Source: Treponema sp.
GTDB taxonomy: Bacteria > Spirochaetota > Spirochaetia > Treponematales > Treponemataceae
Assembly: GCA_017553635.1 (NCBI GenBank)
Contig: JAFZKN010000019.1
Coordinates: forward strand, 62,001 to 126,000
DNA: 64,000 bases
Reading direction: 5' to 3'
The notes beneath the pieces are model-generated. The model did no database searches. It was not told where the DNA came from and saw only the letters and a program-made list of their open reading frames with translations. How positions within the stretch are numbered: the stretch's first letter is position 1; every line of letters starts with the position of its first letter. The position numbers and the translations under genes are program-made. This document shows positions 22,289 to 30,694 of this stretch, in pieces.

Positions 22289-23719
22289 ATGGAAAAATTA
22301 GATTCACGTACAAAATGGTGTTATACAATCGGTGCAACGGGAAGGGATGCTGCTTATGCTTTGATAAGCATGTACCTCATTAATTACATTCAGTATACAA
22401 TGAACCTTACAGTTGCACAGTTTGCTGCGATTTCTACAATTATGATTGTCTGTCTTGTGTGGGATGCAGTCAACGATCCTCTTATGGGAATTATCATTGA
22501 GAATGCTAAATTTAAAACTGGAAAATATAAGCCGTGGATTTTTTCAGGTTCAATTTTAAATGCTCTTGTGATTATTGCGCTTTTTTCTTTCAGACCGGAA
22601 GGATGGGGGTTTGTTGTTTTCTTTGGAATAAGTTATCTTCTCTGGGGAATGACTTATACAATGAACGATATTGCATACTGGGGAATGCTGCCAAGTCTTT
22701 CAAGTGATCCGAAAGAAAGAAATACTCTTGTTACATTGATGAGCATTTTTATAAGTGTAGGTCAGTTTGCTGTCGGGGGAATTGTTCCTGTTGTAGTTGC
22801 AGGAAATGCGGTTAATGCTTATCGTGTTGTAGCACTTGCGGTTGCTCTTGGTTTTATTGCTTTTCAGATGCTCACATCATTTGGTGTAAAAGAAAGACAT
22901 CATGTTGCAGAAGACAATGTTTCAAAACTCGGTTTAAAGCAGATGTTCAATATTTTTAAGCGGAATGATCAGCTTGTAGCAAGCGGAATTGCAACAGTTT
23001 TATTTTTTGTCGGAAACAATCAGCTTATATATTTTATAATGAATTTCTGCTTTTTTGAATTTGGCTATTCAAGTGGCGGACAGATGGTATTTTTATTTAC
23101 AGTTATATATGCAGTGGGAACTCTTCTTTCGCAGATTTCATTTCCACTGATTACGAAACTTGCAAAGCGGCAGAAACTTTTAAAGATCCTTTCGGCTGTT
23201 CTGTTTATATTCTATATGTTATTCCTTTCGCTTGGTTATGTTCTTCCGATGAGTCCTGTTTTGATTTATATAATCGGTTTTGTAATTTTCTTCTGCCAGG
23301 GACTGTTCAGCATGATTATGACTGTAATGCTTAATAACACTGTTGAATATGATGAATATAAATTTAATGAACGTCATGACAGTATAATTTCTACTGTCAG
23401 AAGTTTTTCTGCAAAGCTTGCAAGCGCTCTTAATCAGGGAATTTTAAATCTTGTTTTGGTTTTAAGCGGAATTTATTCGATAAGTCAGAAAATCAGCAAT
23501 CTTGAAAATGAAGCTGGAATCGGGATGATTACAAAGGAAGAAGTTTTAACAAAGGCAGATTCTTTCATTTCTATGGCAACATCGTTTCAGAAATTTGGTC
23601 TGAGACTTGGAGCTGTTCTTGTTCCTGTAATTGCAATTACAATTTCCTGTATTATTTTCAATACAAAGTATAAAATAACGGAAGAAGAGTACGACAGAAT
23701 AAGAGCAGCTTTAAAATAA
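22289..23719 (+). CDS. GPH-family cation:sugar symporter (MFS)
   Basis: The 476-residue protein has about twelve membrane helices and the features of the glycoside-pentoside-hexuronide:cation symporters: an early GRDAAYALISMYLINYIQYT, VWDAVNDPLMGIIIENAKFK with the conserved Asp residues, GKYKPWI, the YWGMLPSLSSDPKERN loop, and NNTVEYDEYKFNERHDSIIS after helix 10. It probably imports a sugar or glycoside with Na+ or H+. No sugar-metabolism gene adjoins it, so the substrate is unknown. The start has GGGGTT upstream but no strong Shine-Dalgarno site. Confidence 0.88.
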   Translation: MEKLDSRTKWCYTIGATGRDAAYALISMYLINYIQYTMNLTVAQFAAISTIMIVCLVWDAVNDPLMGIIIENAKFKTGKYKPWIFSGSILNALVIIALFSFRPEGWGFVVFFGISYLLWGMTYTMNDIAYWGMLPSLSSDPKERNTLVTLMSIFISVGQFAVGGIVPVVVAGNAVNAYRVVALAVALGFIAFQMLTSFGVKERHHVAEDNVSKLGLKQMFNIFKRNDQLVASGIATVLFFVGNNQLIYFIMNFCFFEFGYSSGGQMVFLFTVIYAVGTLLSQISFPLITKLAKRQKLLKILSAVLFIFYMLFLSLGYVLPMSPVLIYIIGFVIFFCQGLFSMIMTVMLNNTVEYDEYKFNERHDSIISTVRSFSAKLASALNQGILNLVLVLSGIYSISQKISNLENEAGIGMITKEEVLTKADSFISMATSFQKFGLRLGAVLVPVIAITISCIIFNTKYKITEEEYDRIRAALK

Positions 23720-23734
23720 CTCTGTTAAAAATTC

Positions 23735-23778
23735 AGCACGCGTTTTTTTTAAGCCTCCGCATTTCGTGCGTGCTTTTA
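23735..23778. terminator. Terminator between convergent symporter and MATE genes
   Basis: AGCACGC (23735-23741) pairs with GCGTGCT (23768-23774), followed by TTTT on the plus strand. A smaller inner CGCA/TGCG pairing is an alternative. It sits between two convergent genes and may serve at least the plus strand. Confidence 0.6.
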
Positions 23779-23785
23779 TTCACGG

Positions 23786-25168
23786 CTATAAATTATCGCG
23801 TGTTAAATCCTTTACCCATTTGTATTTTTTAAAGTGGAATATAACCCAGGGAATTTTTCCTACTTCATCAAGGCACGTGCATGCATAAACTAAAAATACA
23901 GGCCAGTGAAATTTAAAAGTTCCGAGTGCTGCAAGCGGGACAGCGATACCCCACATTGTGATTGCAAGACTGTACATGTCATACACTGTGTCACCGCCGG
24001 CTGCAAAAACTCCGTTTATGACAATCGTGTTGAATGTACGGCCAAACATATAAATGCTCAATACAATCATCATCTGAATGAGATATTTATTTGCAGTTTC
24101 AGAAAGCTTTCCGATGTGAACAGAAAACGGAGTAATTATAAAACAGACTGCAGTAATTATAAGTCCTGTAACAATAGAAATTACAAGCATTCTGTCTCCG
24201 TAAAGCTTTCCTTTTTCCAAATCCCCCGAACCGAGTGCGTTTCCTACCATAATTCCGGCTGCAGTACAAAGACCATGACATGCGCATGTAAGTAAATCCC
24301 TTATTACAGCCGCAATAGAATTTGCAGCAACCGCATCCTTTCCAAGATGTCCCATAAATGCACTGTAAGAAGCAAAGCCTAAGCCCCAGATTAAGCTTGC
24401 GCCAAGAAGTGGGAAGAGGGTTTTTATAAAATCGATAAAAAGAATTTTACTGAATGAAAAAATATATTTTAATTTTGGGTGAATGTAATTTTTCCTGAAA
24501 GAGTTAGCGATGCACCACAAAAATTCTATGATGCGCGAAATTAAAGTTGCAAGGGCAGCTCCGCGTACATCCATTGCAGGAATTCCGAATAATCCAAATA
24601 TAAAAACTGCATTTAATATGATGTTAATTACAACCGTGCATGAGCTTATTAAAGCCGTGCGTTCCGGGTGATCTGTAATTTTCATCATGCAGAGGTATAT
24701 CTGTGATATGCCTGTTAAAAGATAAGAAAAGCCTGCAAGCCGAAGGTAGCTTATTCCGCTTGCGATAAGTTCTTTCTGATCTGTAAATATGAGCATGAGC
24801 TGTTCCGGAAAGAATTCACACGCAGCAAAAAAGAAAATCGAAACTACTGCAGACATTTTTAAAGAAAGACAGAAAACTTTGTTTACAGATTCCACATCTT
24901 TTTTGCCCCAGTACTGAGCTCCTAAAATAGATTCAACTCCGATAATGGCAAATATTACCATGTTCTGAATAAACTGAATCTGTGTAGCAAGCGAAACTGC
25001 AGACATTGAATCCTGATTGGTGTGACCGAGCATGAGTGCATCGGCTGCGGCAACGGATCCAAGCATCAGACTCTGGAATGCAATCGGCAGAGAGAGATGA
25101 ATTAATTTCTGCATAAACGGTTTGTCAGATAAAATGTTAAGCTTTTGTTTCATAATGTTATCTTTCAT
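23786..25168 (-). CDS. MATE-family efflux transporter
   Basis: The roughly 460-residue product has twelve predicted membrane helices in two homologous halves, typical of multidrug and toxic compound extrusion proteins: LSLPIAFQSLMLGSVAAADA with the early MATE signature, SAVSLATQIQFIQNM, GASLIWGLGFASYSAFMGHL opening the second half, and ITMWGIAVPLA near the end. It would export cationic drugs or metabolites in exchange for H+ or Na+. Three in-frame starts are possible (25192, 25168, 25153); none has a strong ribosome binding site. Confidence 0.9.
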   Translation of the reverse strand: MKDNIMKQKLNILSDKPFMQKLIHLSLPIAFQSLMLGSVAAADALMLGHTNQDSMSAVSLATQIQFIQNMVIFAIIGVESILGAQYWGKKDVESVNKVFCLSLKMSAVVSIFFFAACEFFPEQLMLIFTDQKELIASGISYLRLAGFSYLLTGISQIYLCMMKITDHPERTALISSCTVVINIILNAVFIFGLFGIPAMDVRGAALATLISRIIEFLWCIANSFRKNYIHPKLKYIFSFSKILFIDFIKTLFPLLGASLIWGLGFASYSAFMGHLGKDAVAANSIAAVIRDLLTCACHGLCTAAGIMVGNALGSGDLEKGKLYGDRMLVISIVTGLIITAVCFIITPFSVHIGKLSETANKYLIQMMIVLSIYMFGRTFNTIVINGVFAAGGDTVYDMYSLAITMWGIAVPLAALGTFKFHWPVFLVYACTCLDEVGKIPWVIFHFKKYKWVKDLTRDNL

Positions 25169-25254
25169 ATACAAGGAAATATAACAAAACAACTGTCAGA
25201 AATAAATAGCTTTTTTTGATAAAATATGGCGTTTTTTGATTTTTTATATAAGTT

Positions 25255-26106
25255 TCAGTATTTTACGGGCACTAGCATTATGTCCATATCGTATGGTGCT
25301 TTTGTTTCTCCGTCTTTTTCTGCGTATTGCCAGAATGAAAAATGATATGGTGTCTGCGGAATTTCTTCATAGTCGGCATACCAGATCCAGTATTCCTTAA
25401 ACTTTGTAAGATCAAATTCATATGCTTCCCAGAGCATGTTGGAATAAACTCCAGGTTCATATCCTGCTTTTTTAATTTTTTCGCAGAATAAAACTGCATT
25501 TTTTGTAAAGCGTTCACCTGTAATATGATCAGAACGTGCCTTATCATCTCGGATGATTTCCGGATCATAGAAAACAGGAAGGGTAATCTGGTAATTCTTT
25601 AATTCATTTATAACGAGGTCTGCTTCTTCGATGGCTTCGGCATCATTTTTTGCCTGTGAAAAAACATATACTCCTACCTCGAGCCCTGCTTTAAGTGCAC
25701 CCTGAATGTTCTTATGAAAATTTTCATCTGTTTTTAATTTACCGCTTTGGTAGCCGCGGTAACCGATGCGGAGAATTACAAATTCAATTCCATCATCTTT
25801 TAATTTCTGCCAGTCAACTTCTCCGTCATGGCGGGAAATATCTATGCCCTGTTTGGAAATATATCTTCTGTCGTTTTTATATGTAACAAAGTGTCCGTCA
25901 TGAACAAAATTTTCTTTTTTAAAATCATTTCTTTCGACATCAGGATTAAGAACAGTTGTAAATGGATTTCCGAAAACATCACGAAAATCAAAATGTTCTC
26001 CTTCTGCAGCGATATGTTTTTTTTGAATTTTAGTGTAGTCTCTGTCATATGAATATGCAGAAGAAATTAAAACAAGTGATGAAAGAATTAAAAAAAGTTT
26101 TTTCAT
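25255..26106 (-). CDS. GH25-family lysozyme-like protein
   Basis: The 283-residue product has a signal peptide (MKKLFLILSSLVLISSAYSY) and, from about residue 90, a glycoside hydrolase 25 domain: QGIDISRHDGEVDWQKL with the catalytic Asp, FVILRIGYRGYQ, GVYVFSQAKND, LPVFYDPEI carrying the acidic pair (canonical D-x-E), GYEPGVYSN and YWIWYADY. Such enzymes cut the muramic-acid bond of peptidoglycan; exported here, it may act in wall remodelling or flagellar insertion. The start at 26106 overlaps nothing; a longer frame reaches into recR. It closely follows recR and may share its transcript. Confidence 0.88.
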   Translation of the reverse strand: MKKLFLILSSLVLISSAYSYDRDYTKIQKKHIAAEGEHFDFRDVFGNPFTTVLNPDVERNDFKKENFVHDGHFVTYKNDRRYISKQGIDISRHDGEVDWQKLKDDGIEFVILRIGYRGYQSGKLKTDENFHKNIQGALKAGLEVGVYVFSQAKNDAEAIEEADLVINELKNYQITLPVFYDPEIIRDDKARSDHITGERFTKNAVLFCEKIKKAGYEPGVYSNMLWEAYEFDLTKFKEYWIWYADYEEIPQTPYHFSFWQYAEKDGETKAPYDMDIMLVPVKY

Positions 26107-26107
26107 A

Positions 26108-26698
26108 TTAAACCTCTGTCCGGCCTCTGAAGCTTCTTGCAAGTGTAAGTTTGTCTGCATATTCAAGATCGCCTCCGACAGGAAGTCCTGATGCAAGACG
26201 GGTTACTTTTGTTCCGCTGGCTGCTGCAATCATCCTCTGTAAATAGAGTGCAGTTGTGTCGCCTTCTACTGTCGGGTTTGTTGCAATGATTACTTCCGTG
26301 ATGTTTTTATCAGAAAGCCTTTTTAAAAGTGAAGCGATATTAAGCTGGTCCGGTCCGATTCCATCGAGAGGAGAAATAACTCCTCCAAGTACATGAAAGA
26401 GTCCGTTAAATTCGTGAGAACTTTCTATTGTTGAAACATCCTGCGGCTGCTCGACTACACATATTATTGAACGGTCACGGAGACTGTCAGTACATATTGG
26501 ACATGGATCTGATTCTGTCCAGTTGCCGCAGACAGAACAGGGTTTTATTTTTTCCTGCAATGTTTCAAGCTGATGAGCAAAACGTTTTACATATGATGAA
26601 TCTGCTTTTAAAATAAAATTTACGAGGCGTCCTGCAGATTTTTTTCCTATTCCCGGAAGACGTGAAAAGCTTTCTGTTAATTCATCAATTGCATTCAT
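26108..26698 (-). CDS. recR: Recombination protein RecR
   Basis: The 196-residue product is RecR, which works with RecO and RecF to load RecA at gaps. It has the N-terminal helix-hairpin-helix (LPGIGKKSAGRLVNFIL), a four-cysteine zinc finger CSVCGNWTESDPCPIC at about residues 57-72, a Toprim domain with ICVVEQPQDVSTIE, and the C-terminal VTRLASGLPVGGDLEYAD. Full length and in the classic dnaX-ybaB-recR order, with two bases between ybaB and recR. Confidence 0.97.
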   Translation of the reverse strand: MNAIDELTESFSRLPGIGKKSAGRLVNFILKADSSYVKRFAHQLETLQEKIKPCSVCGNWTESDPCPICTDSLRDRSIICVVEQPQDVSTIESSHEFNGLFHVLGGVISPLDGIGPDQLNIASLLKRLSDKNITEVIIATNPTVEGDTTALYLQRMIAAASGTKVTRLASGLPVGGDLEYADKLTLARSFRGRTEV

Positions 26699-26700
26699 AA

Positions 26701-27006
26701 TTAAAGTCCCGGTATTCCCATTGAAGATAAAGCAGAGCCGTATTTGTTTTTTATTGCTTCTGCAACTTTTGTCATTGCGTCATGATGAGCTGCAATAATT
26801 AAATCCTGAAGCATCTGAACATCCCTCGGGTCTACACATACAGGATCCAGTTTTAACGAAGTCATTTCAAACTTTCCATTTAAAGTAACGTTAACAATAT
26901 TACCGCCTGAACTTCCTGTTGCAGTAATATTTGCTAAATCTTCTTTAATATTTCCAAACTGTTCTTTAAGTTCATTGATGTTTTTTAACATGTCAAAAGG
27001 ATTCAT
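26701..27006 (-). CDS. ybaB: YbaB/EbfC nucleoid-associated protein
   Basis: The 101-residue product belongs to the YbaB/EbfC DNA-binding family: NPFDMLKNINELKEQFGNIK at the N-terminus, the beta-strand centre GGNIVNVTLNGKFEMTSLKL and the helical end QMLQDLIIAAHHDAMTKV. These dimers bind DNA with little specificity; in Borrelia EbfC regulates erp genes. The start overlaps the dnaX stop by one base. Confidence 0.93.
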   Translation of the reverse strand: MNPFDMLKNINELKEQFGNIKEDLANITATGSSGGNIVNVTLNGKFEMTSLKLDPVCVDPRDVQMLQDLIIAAHHDAMTKVAEAIKNKYGSALSSMGIPGL

Positions 27007-28703
27007 TAACAGCCTCCCACAACGTTTCCTTTAAATACATCACACAGAATATTTACCTGTTCTGGAATGGTTCTTACGGTTTTTTTAGTTTCTGTTTCTA
27101 AAAGCTGAATATTAAAAGTAACTTTATGTCCCAAAAACTGTGAAATACATTCTGCAATGTCATTGTTTTTTGCATCGAGCTGCGATTTCTGAAATGATGA
27201 ATCTATTGTAGTAGAAACTACGTTACCGTTAACTACCCAGTTACCTGTCTGAATTAAACCGGAACTGATAAATGCATCATCAAGCGAAATTGCTGCGATT
27301 ACTTTTGCTTTTATTTTTTCTATGTCTGCTGCCGCTGTATTATCAGGCGGCAGGGCACCGCCATTATAAAAAGGGTCTGTTTTCTCCGGACTTTCGGAAG
27401 CCAGCGCAGAAAATGTTGCCATCTTCGGTGCACCGGGCATCGTGCTTGTAGTGGAATTTGCTGCAGGGCTTTGCAGAGGCGGCGTCTGTAACGGAGCACT
27501 CTGGAAAGAGACTTGAGCCTCTGAGTTCTTGGGAGCTCTGCTTTCTGAAATCTGAGCTCCCTGCATTAAAAGAGAGTGTGCGTTATCGATTGCCTTTTTA
27601 ACTTCGGCAGGACTTACATATTCAGAAAGCCAGCAGAGTTTACTGAACACAAGTTCAATTTCGTAACGAGGCGAAAGAGAATATCTTATGTCGCGGAAAA
27701 GATTTAAGAAAAGAGAAAGCGCTCTTTCTATCTGAATCGAATTCCATCCTGCTAAAACTTTTTTACTGTATCGTTCTGCAGCCTGACCCAAAAGCGATTC
27801 TTTTGTTATTCCGCTTTTAATAAGAAGAACACTTCTTAAATAATCTGCGCTGTTTGTAATGAGCTGTTCAATTGAAATTCCTGACTGTAAGAATGTATCA
27901 AGCTTTTCTGTAACGCCCGGATGATTTTTATCAACACAGTCGTCAAAAATTTCGTTTAAACGTTCTGTTCCGACAAGGCCAAGCTTATCGCGGATTTTTT
28001 CATAAGTAATGTGACCTTCGCTAAAGGCTGCAACCTGATCAAAGAGAGTGTATGCATCGCGCATACTTCCTGTTGACTCGCGTGCAATCCAGTAAAGTGC
28101 TTCGTCTTCTGCAGTAATGCCGATGTCATTGCATGCAAGTTCAAGCTGTTCTTTAACTTTTTCAATCGGAACAAGTCTAAAGTTAAACTGCTGGCAGCGG
28201 CTTTTAATTGTTGCAGGAACCTTCTGAAGCTCTGTTGTTGCAAAAATAAAAATTACGTATGGAGGCGGTTCTTCGATAGTTTTTAAAAGTGCGTTAAATG
28301 CACTTGTTGTAAGCATATGAACTTCGTCAATGATATAGATTTTGTAACGGCATGAGTTTGGTGGAAACATTACTTCGTCTTTAATCTGTCGGATATCGTT
28401 TACACTTGTGTTTGAAGCACCGTCGATTTCGATTACATCAAGACTTGAGCCTTTAGTAATTTCCTGACAGGTTGAACATGTTCCGCAGGGAGTCGCAGTT
28501 GGTCCTGACTGACAGTTGAGGGCTTTTGCGAGAATGCGGGCTGTTGATGTTTTACCGCATCCGCGCGGACCTGTAAAAAGGTAGGCGTGTGCGATTTTTC
28601 CCGTTTCTATTGAATTTTTTAAAGTTGCCGCAACAAATTCCTGACCGATGAGCGCATCAAAAGTCTGAGGGCGGCGTCTGGTTGCTGTTACTTCATATGC
28701 CAT
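27006..28703 (-). CDS. dnaX: DNA polymerase III subunit gamma/tau
   Basis: The 565-residue clamp-loader ATPase shows Walker A GPRGCGKTSTARILAKAL, a zinc module with CGTCSTCQEI, Walker B IYIIDEVHML, sensor 1 ATTELQKVPATIKSRC and the SRC arginine finger, then the oligomerisation domain (about 230-365) and a low-complexity linker rich in Pro, Ala and Ser before the tau-like end. I place the start at MAYEVTATRRRPQTF (28703) since homologues begin there; upstream codons look non-coding. A promoter ends only six bases before this ATG, suggesting a leaderless mRNA. It leads dnaX-ybaB-recR. Confidence 0.95.
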   Translation of the reverse strand: MAYEVTATRRRPQTFDALIGQEFVAATLKNSIETGKIAHAYLFTGPRGCGKTSTARILAKALNCQSGPTATPCGTCSTCQEITKGSSLDVIEIDGASNTSVNDIRQIKDEVMFPPNSCRYKIYIIDEVHMLTTSAFNALLKTIEEPPPYVIFIFATTELQKVPATIKSRCQQFNFRLVPIEKVKEQLELACNDIGITAEDEALYWIARESTGSMRDAYTLFDQVAAFSEGHITYEKIRDKLGLVGTERLNEIFDDCVDKNHPGVTEKLDTFLQSGISIEQLITNSADYLRSVLLIKSGITKESLLGQAAERYSKKVLAGWNSIQIERALSLFLNLFRDIRYSLSPRYEIELVFSKLCWLSEYVSPAEVKKAIDNAHSLLMQGAQISESRAPKNSEAQVSFQSAPLQTPPLQSPAANSTTSTMPGAPKMATFSALASESPEKTDPFYNGGALPPDNTAAADIEKIKAKVIAAISLDDAFISSGLIQTGNWVVNGNVVSTTIDSSFQKSQLDAKNNDIAECISQFLGHKVTFNIQLLETETKKTVRTIPEQVNILCDVFKGNVVGGC

Positions 28704-28709
28704 GATTAT

Positions 28710-28738
28710 AATATAGCGTAAATTTACCTTATAGTCGA
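28710..28738 (-). promoter_or_regulatory. Promoter of dnaX (leaderless-type)
   Basis: On the minus strand TCGACT (28733-28738), 17 bases, TATATT (28710-28715), then six bases to the ATG at 28703. No ribosome binding site can fit. The rest of 28739-28988 shows no gene. Confidence 0.5.
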
Positions 28739-28988
28739 GGTGTGCTTTATCTACTTTTTTAAGGAACAGCAGCATTGAGTCTTGACAGCAGAAAAATCTC
28801 ATGTTAGAAGAAAAGTAAGGGAAAAAGTTTGTCAGCACATCTGGAGAAATTTGTTTTGATTTTTAGAAAATTTATGTTTTGGGATACGACTGTATAGGTA
28901 AATTATACCCGGCCTTAAACACACCTCTCAGAATGCGTGATAGGGAAAGCAAGAAAGAGTATTACTCATAAATTCAAAAAAATACAAA

Positions 28989-29123
28989 ATGAAAAATGAA
29001 ATTATACAGGATTGTAAAAATCAGGGTATCGATTATTACAGTGAACCGATACCCGAAGAAACTTTAGATAAAATTAAAAAATTATATCCTGATACCTGGG
29101 AAGAATATATAAAGGTTTATTAA
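28989..29123 (+). CDS. Small orphan protein at the edge of the toxin-tip island
   Basis: A 44-residue frame, beginning MKNEIIQDCKNQGIDYYSEP and ending in WEEYIKVY, has convincing protein composition and an acidic, helical look, but no ribosome binding site and no recognised family. It could be a small immunity protein or the tail of one left after recombination at the island boundary. Confidence 0.4.
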   Translation: MKNEIIQDCKNQGIDYYSEPIPEETLDKIKKLYPDTWEEYIKVY

Positions 29124-29149
29124 TTTTTATTTGATTTGCATTTCACACG

Positions 29150-29342
29150 AATTGTGATTTGGTCTTGGTAACGAAAAAATGAGGCAGAAAAAAGGATAAA
29201 AATAAGATAAATGACTGTGAAAACTGCAGGAAAAATTAAAAAAAGCCTTCTCACTCGCCGAAACAACTGGATTTCTTTATTAAATTCAGCAGAAATCTGT
29301 AAAAAAAATGCAGTTACTCAAGTCAATTTTCATTTGTACCAT
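29150..29342 (+). repeat. Duplicated segment, copy A
   Basis: A segment of about 190 bases beginning AATTGTGATTTGGTCTTGG and ending TTTTCATTTGTACCAT is shared with 32910-33103 (copy B) and, shorter, 36051-36221 (copy D) and 35229-35282 (copy C). In A, B and D one frame reads FGLGN then G or E, KMR, KKG and a stop at the same place, as if the repeat carries the last codons of a lost protein. Confidence 0.75.
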
Positions 29343-29498
29343 CAAGGTAATATTTCAAGAGGCAGTTCGAAATATAATTCAGCATTATATGGCGGTGAAC
29401 TTATACAGTCACGTGTTTATAATGTCATTTTGCAGATGGAATTTCTATAGCTGGAACCCACAGAAAGATGAACAAAATAATGGAATGGAAGAATGAAT
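29211..29498 (+). pseudogene. Broken orphan toxin-tip gene
   Basis: A frame from the ATG at 29211 (MTVKTAGKIKKSLLTRRNNW) reaches NFHLYH, the beginning of the Rhs core junction, then continues as QGNISRGSSKYNSALYGGEL until it stops at 29450; a third frame with protein-like text (ISIAGTHRKMNKIMEWKNE) follows to a stop at 29498. Together they look like one C-terminal tip broken by a frameshift. Its end overlaps the start of the membrane protein gene at 29493, as toxin and immunity genes do. Confidence 0.5.
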
Positions 29499-29963
29499 AA
29501 AAAATATATAGTATTAGCAATTCTGGGATTATTTTTATTGACTTCGAGTTTATACCTTTTTATAGAAAACAACACTTACAAAAAAATTTTATTCTTTGAT
29601 TATACATTTGAGAATACTGAAATTGTTAATGATGAGTTGTTGAAATTGGGGTTTAGGTATAAAATGAATTTTGCTGAATGCCCATCGAAAAAAATATTCT
29701 TCGATAATATCGATGTGCAGAATTTTTCATATAAAGATGAAAGGTGTATTATTTTATATTCTGAATCTAAAAACAGTACAAAACAAATAAAAAGAATATT
29801 AAATAAAAAAACTCAAGCAAGATTTGAGCTTATTTATTTACCAGATGATTTTTATAAATATGAATTATCGCATATATCCACATGGGATTTTGACGACAGA
29901 ACAATTTCTTTATTTGAGAATGGTAATACAAGCAAAATTTATATCAAAGAAGCTCACAGATAA
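29493..29963 (+). CDS. Membrane-anchored protein, probable orphan immunity protein
   Basis: The 156-residue product has one N-terminal membrane helix (about 5-25) and a soluble domain of about 130 residues, rich in Lys, Phe and Tyr, with two Cys (AECPSKK and DERCIIL). No family is recognised. The ATG overlaps the end of a decayed toxin-like frame, an arrangement repeated across this island, so an immunity function is the best guess. Base composition is more AT-rich than the flanking core genes. Confidence 0.55.
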   Translation: MNKKYIVLAILGLFLLTSSLYLFIENNTYKKILFFDYTFENTEIVNDELLKLGFRYKMNFAECPSKKIFFDNIDVQNFSYKDERCIILYSESKNSTKQIKRILNKKTQARFELIYLPDDFYKYELSHISTWDFDDRTISLFENGNTSKIYIKEAHR

Positions 29964-30121
29964 TTATAATTTTGAATACTGATAAAATAGTGAAAATTTC
30001 CTTCTTCCTGCAAATAGTAATTGATTGGACTGGAGGGACAAAGGGTGTTAAAATAATAGGAAAAGTGTGGAATTCAGAGTAAAAGCAGCAGAATTAACGG
30101 TTTAGTCACAACTATGGCAAT

Positions 30122-30694
30122 TTGTACCATTATGCGGGTAACAATCCGATTAAGTATACGGATCCGGATGGAAGAAGAATAAAATCACTAATAAATCCTG
30201 AAATACAGAATTCAGCTAGCAATAAGAATTACTCAATGGGGAAAACGCCTAGTGGTGTGTTTAATGAAAAAAATGAATTGCAAAAGCAGAATAAAATAGG
30301 TTCATATGGATGTAAATTTATATCAACTTTAAATATAGGAAATACTATAAGGTATAATTCAAGAGAATGTCGAGCTCCGGTTTCTGTAGGTGATTATGCT
30401 GAAAATGATGCATATTTTTATTTTACTGATTTAGTTGAATATCAAAACCATGATGGATGGACTGTAAATGATGCTAACATGGGTAATGCGCAAAATGCAA
30501 TAGCAGAAGTAAAAACAAAATATGGAAGTCATTTTATTGATTTGTTTTGGGATGATGAGAAAAATAATTTATCTTGGCACGACACTTACGATTGGAATAA
30601 TCCTGAAATTGAAGGTTCGATAGCACAGCAAATTTATGATAGAAATTTTCGATTGATAATTATTCGAGAACAGGGGGATAAAATTTTAAGATGA
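30122..30694 (+). CDS. Intact orphan Rhs/YD-repeat C-terminal toxin tip
   Basis: The 190-residue frame opens, probably at a TTG, with YHYAGNNPIKYTDPDGR, the conserved junction that ends the core of Rhs/YD-repeat proteins; everything upstream of the core is absent. The following unique 170 residues are the effector: a Cys in SYGCKFISTLNIGN (about 62-75), a second Cys shortly after, an acidic middle, and HFIDLFWDDEK ... LSWHDTYDW. The Cys and later His could form a papain-like site, and YGC-x-x-x-S recalls DUF261-type proteins, but this is weak. It overlaps the next lipoprotein gene by four bases (ATGA), the classic toxin-immunity coupling. Confidence 0.65.
   Translation: MYHYAGNNPIKYTDPDGRRIKSLINPEIQNSASNKNYSMGKTPSGVFNEKNELQKQNKIGSYGCKFISTLNIGNTIRYNSRECRAPVSVGDYAENDAYFYFTDLVEYQNHDGWTVNDANMGNAQNAIAEVKTKYGSHFIDLFWDDEKNNLSWHDTYDWNNPEIEGSIAQQIYDRNFRLIIIREQGDKILR

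Noticed and set aside
28704..28988. SRP RNA or another stable RNA gene next to dnaX
   Set aside because: I looked for the GGUG..GGAA-type SRP Alu/S-domain core and for a tRNA-like cloverleaf and saw neither.
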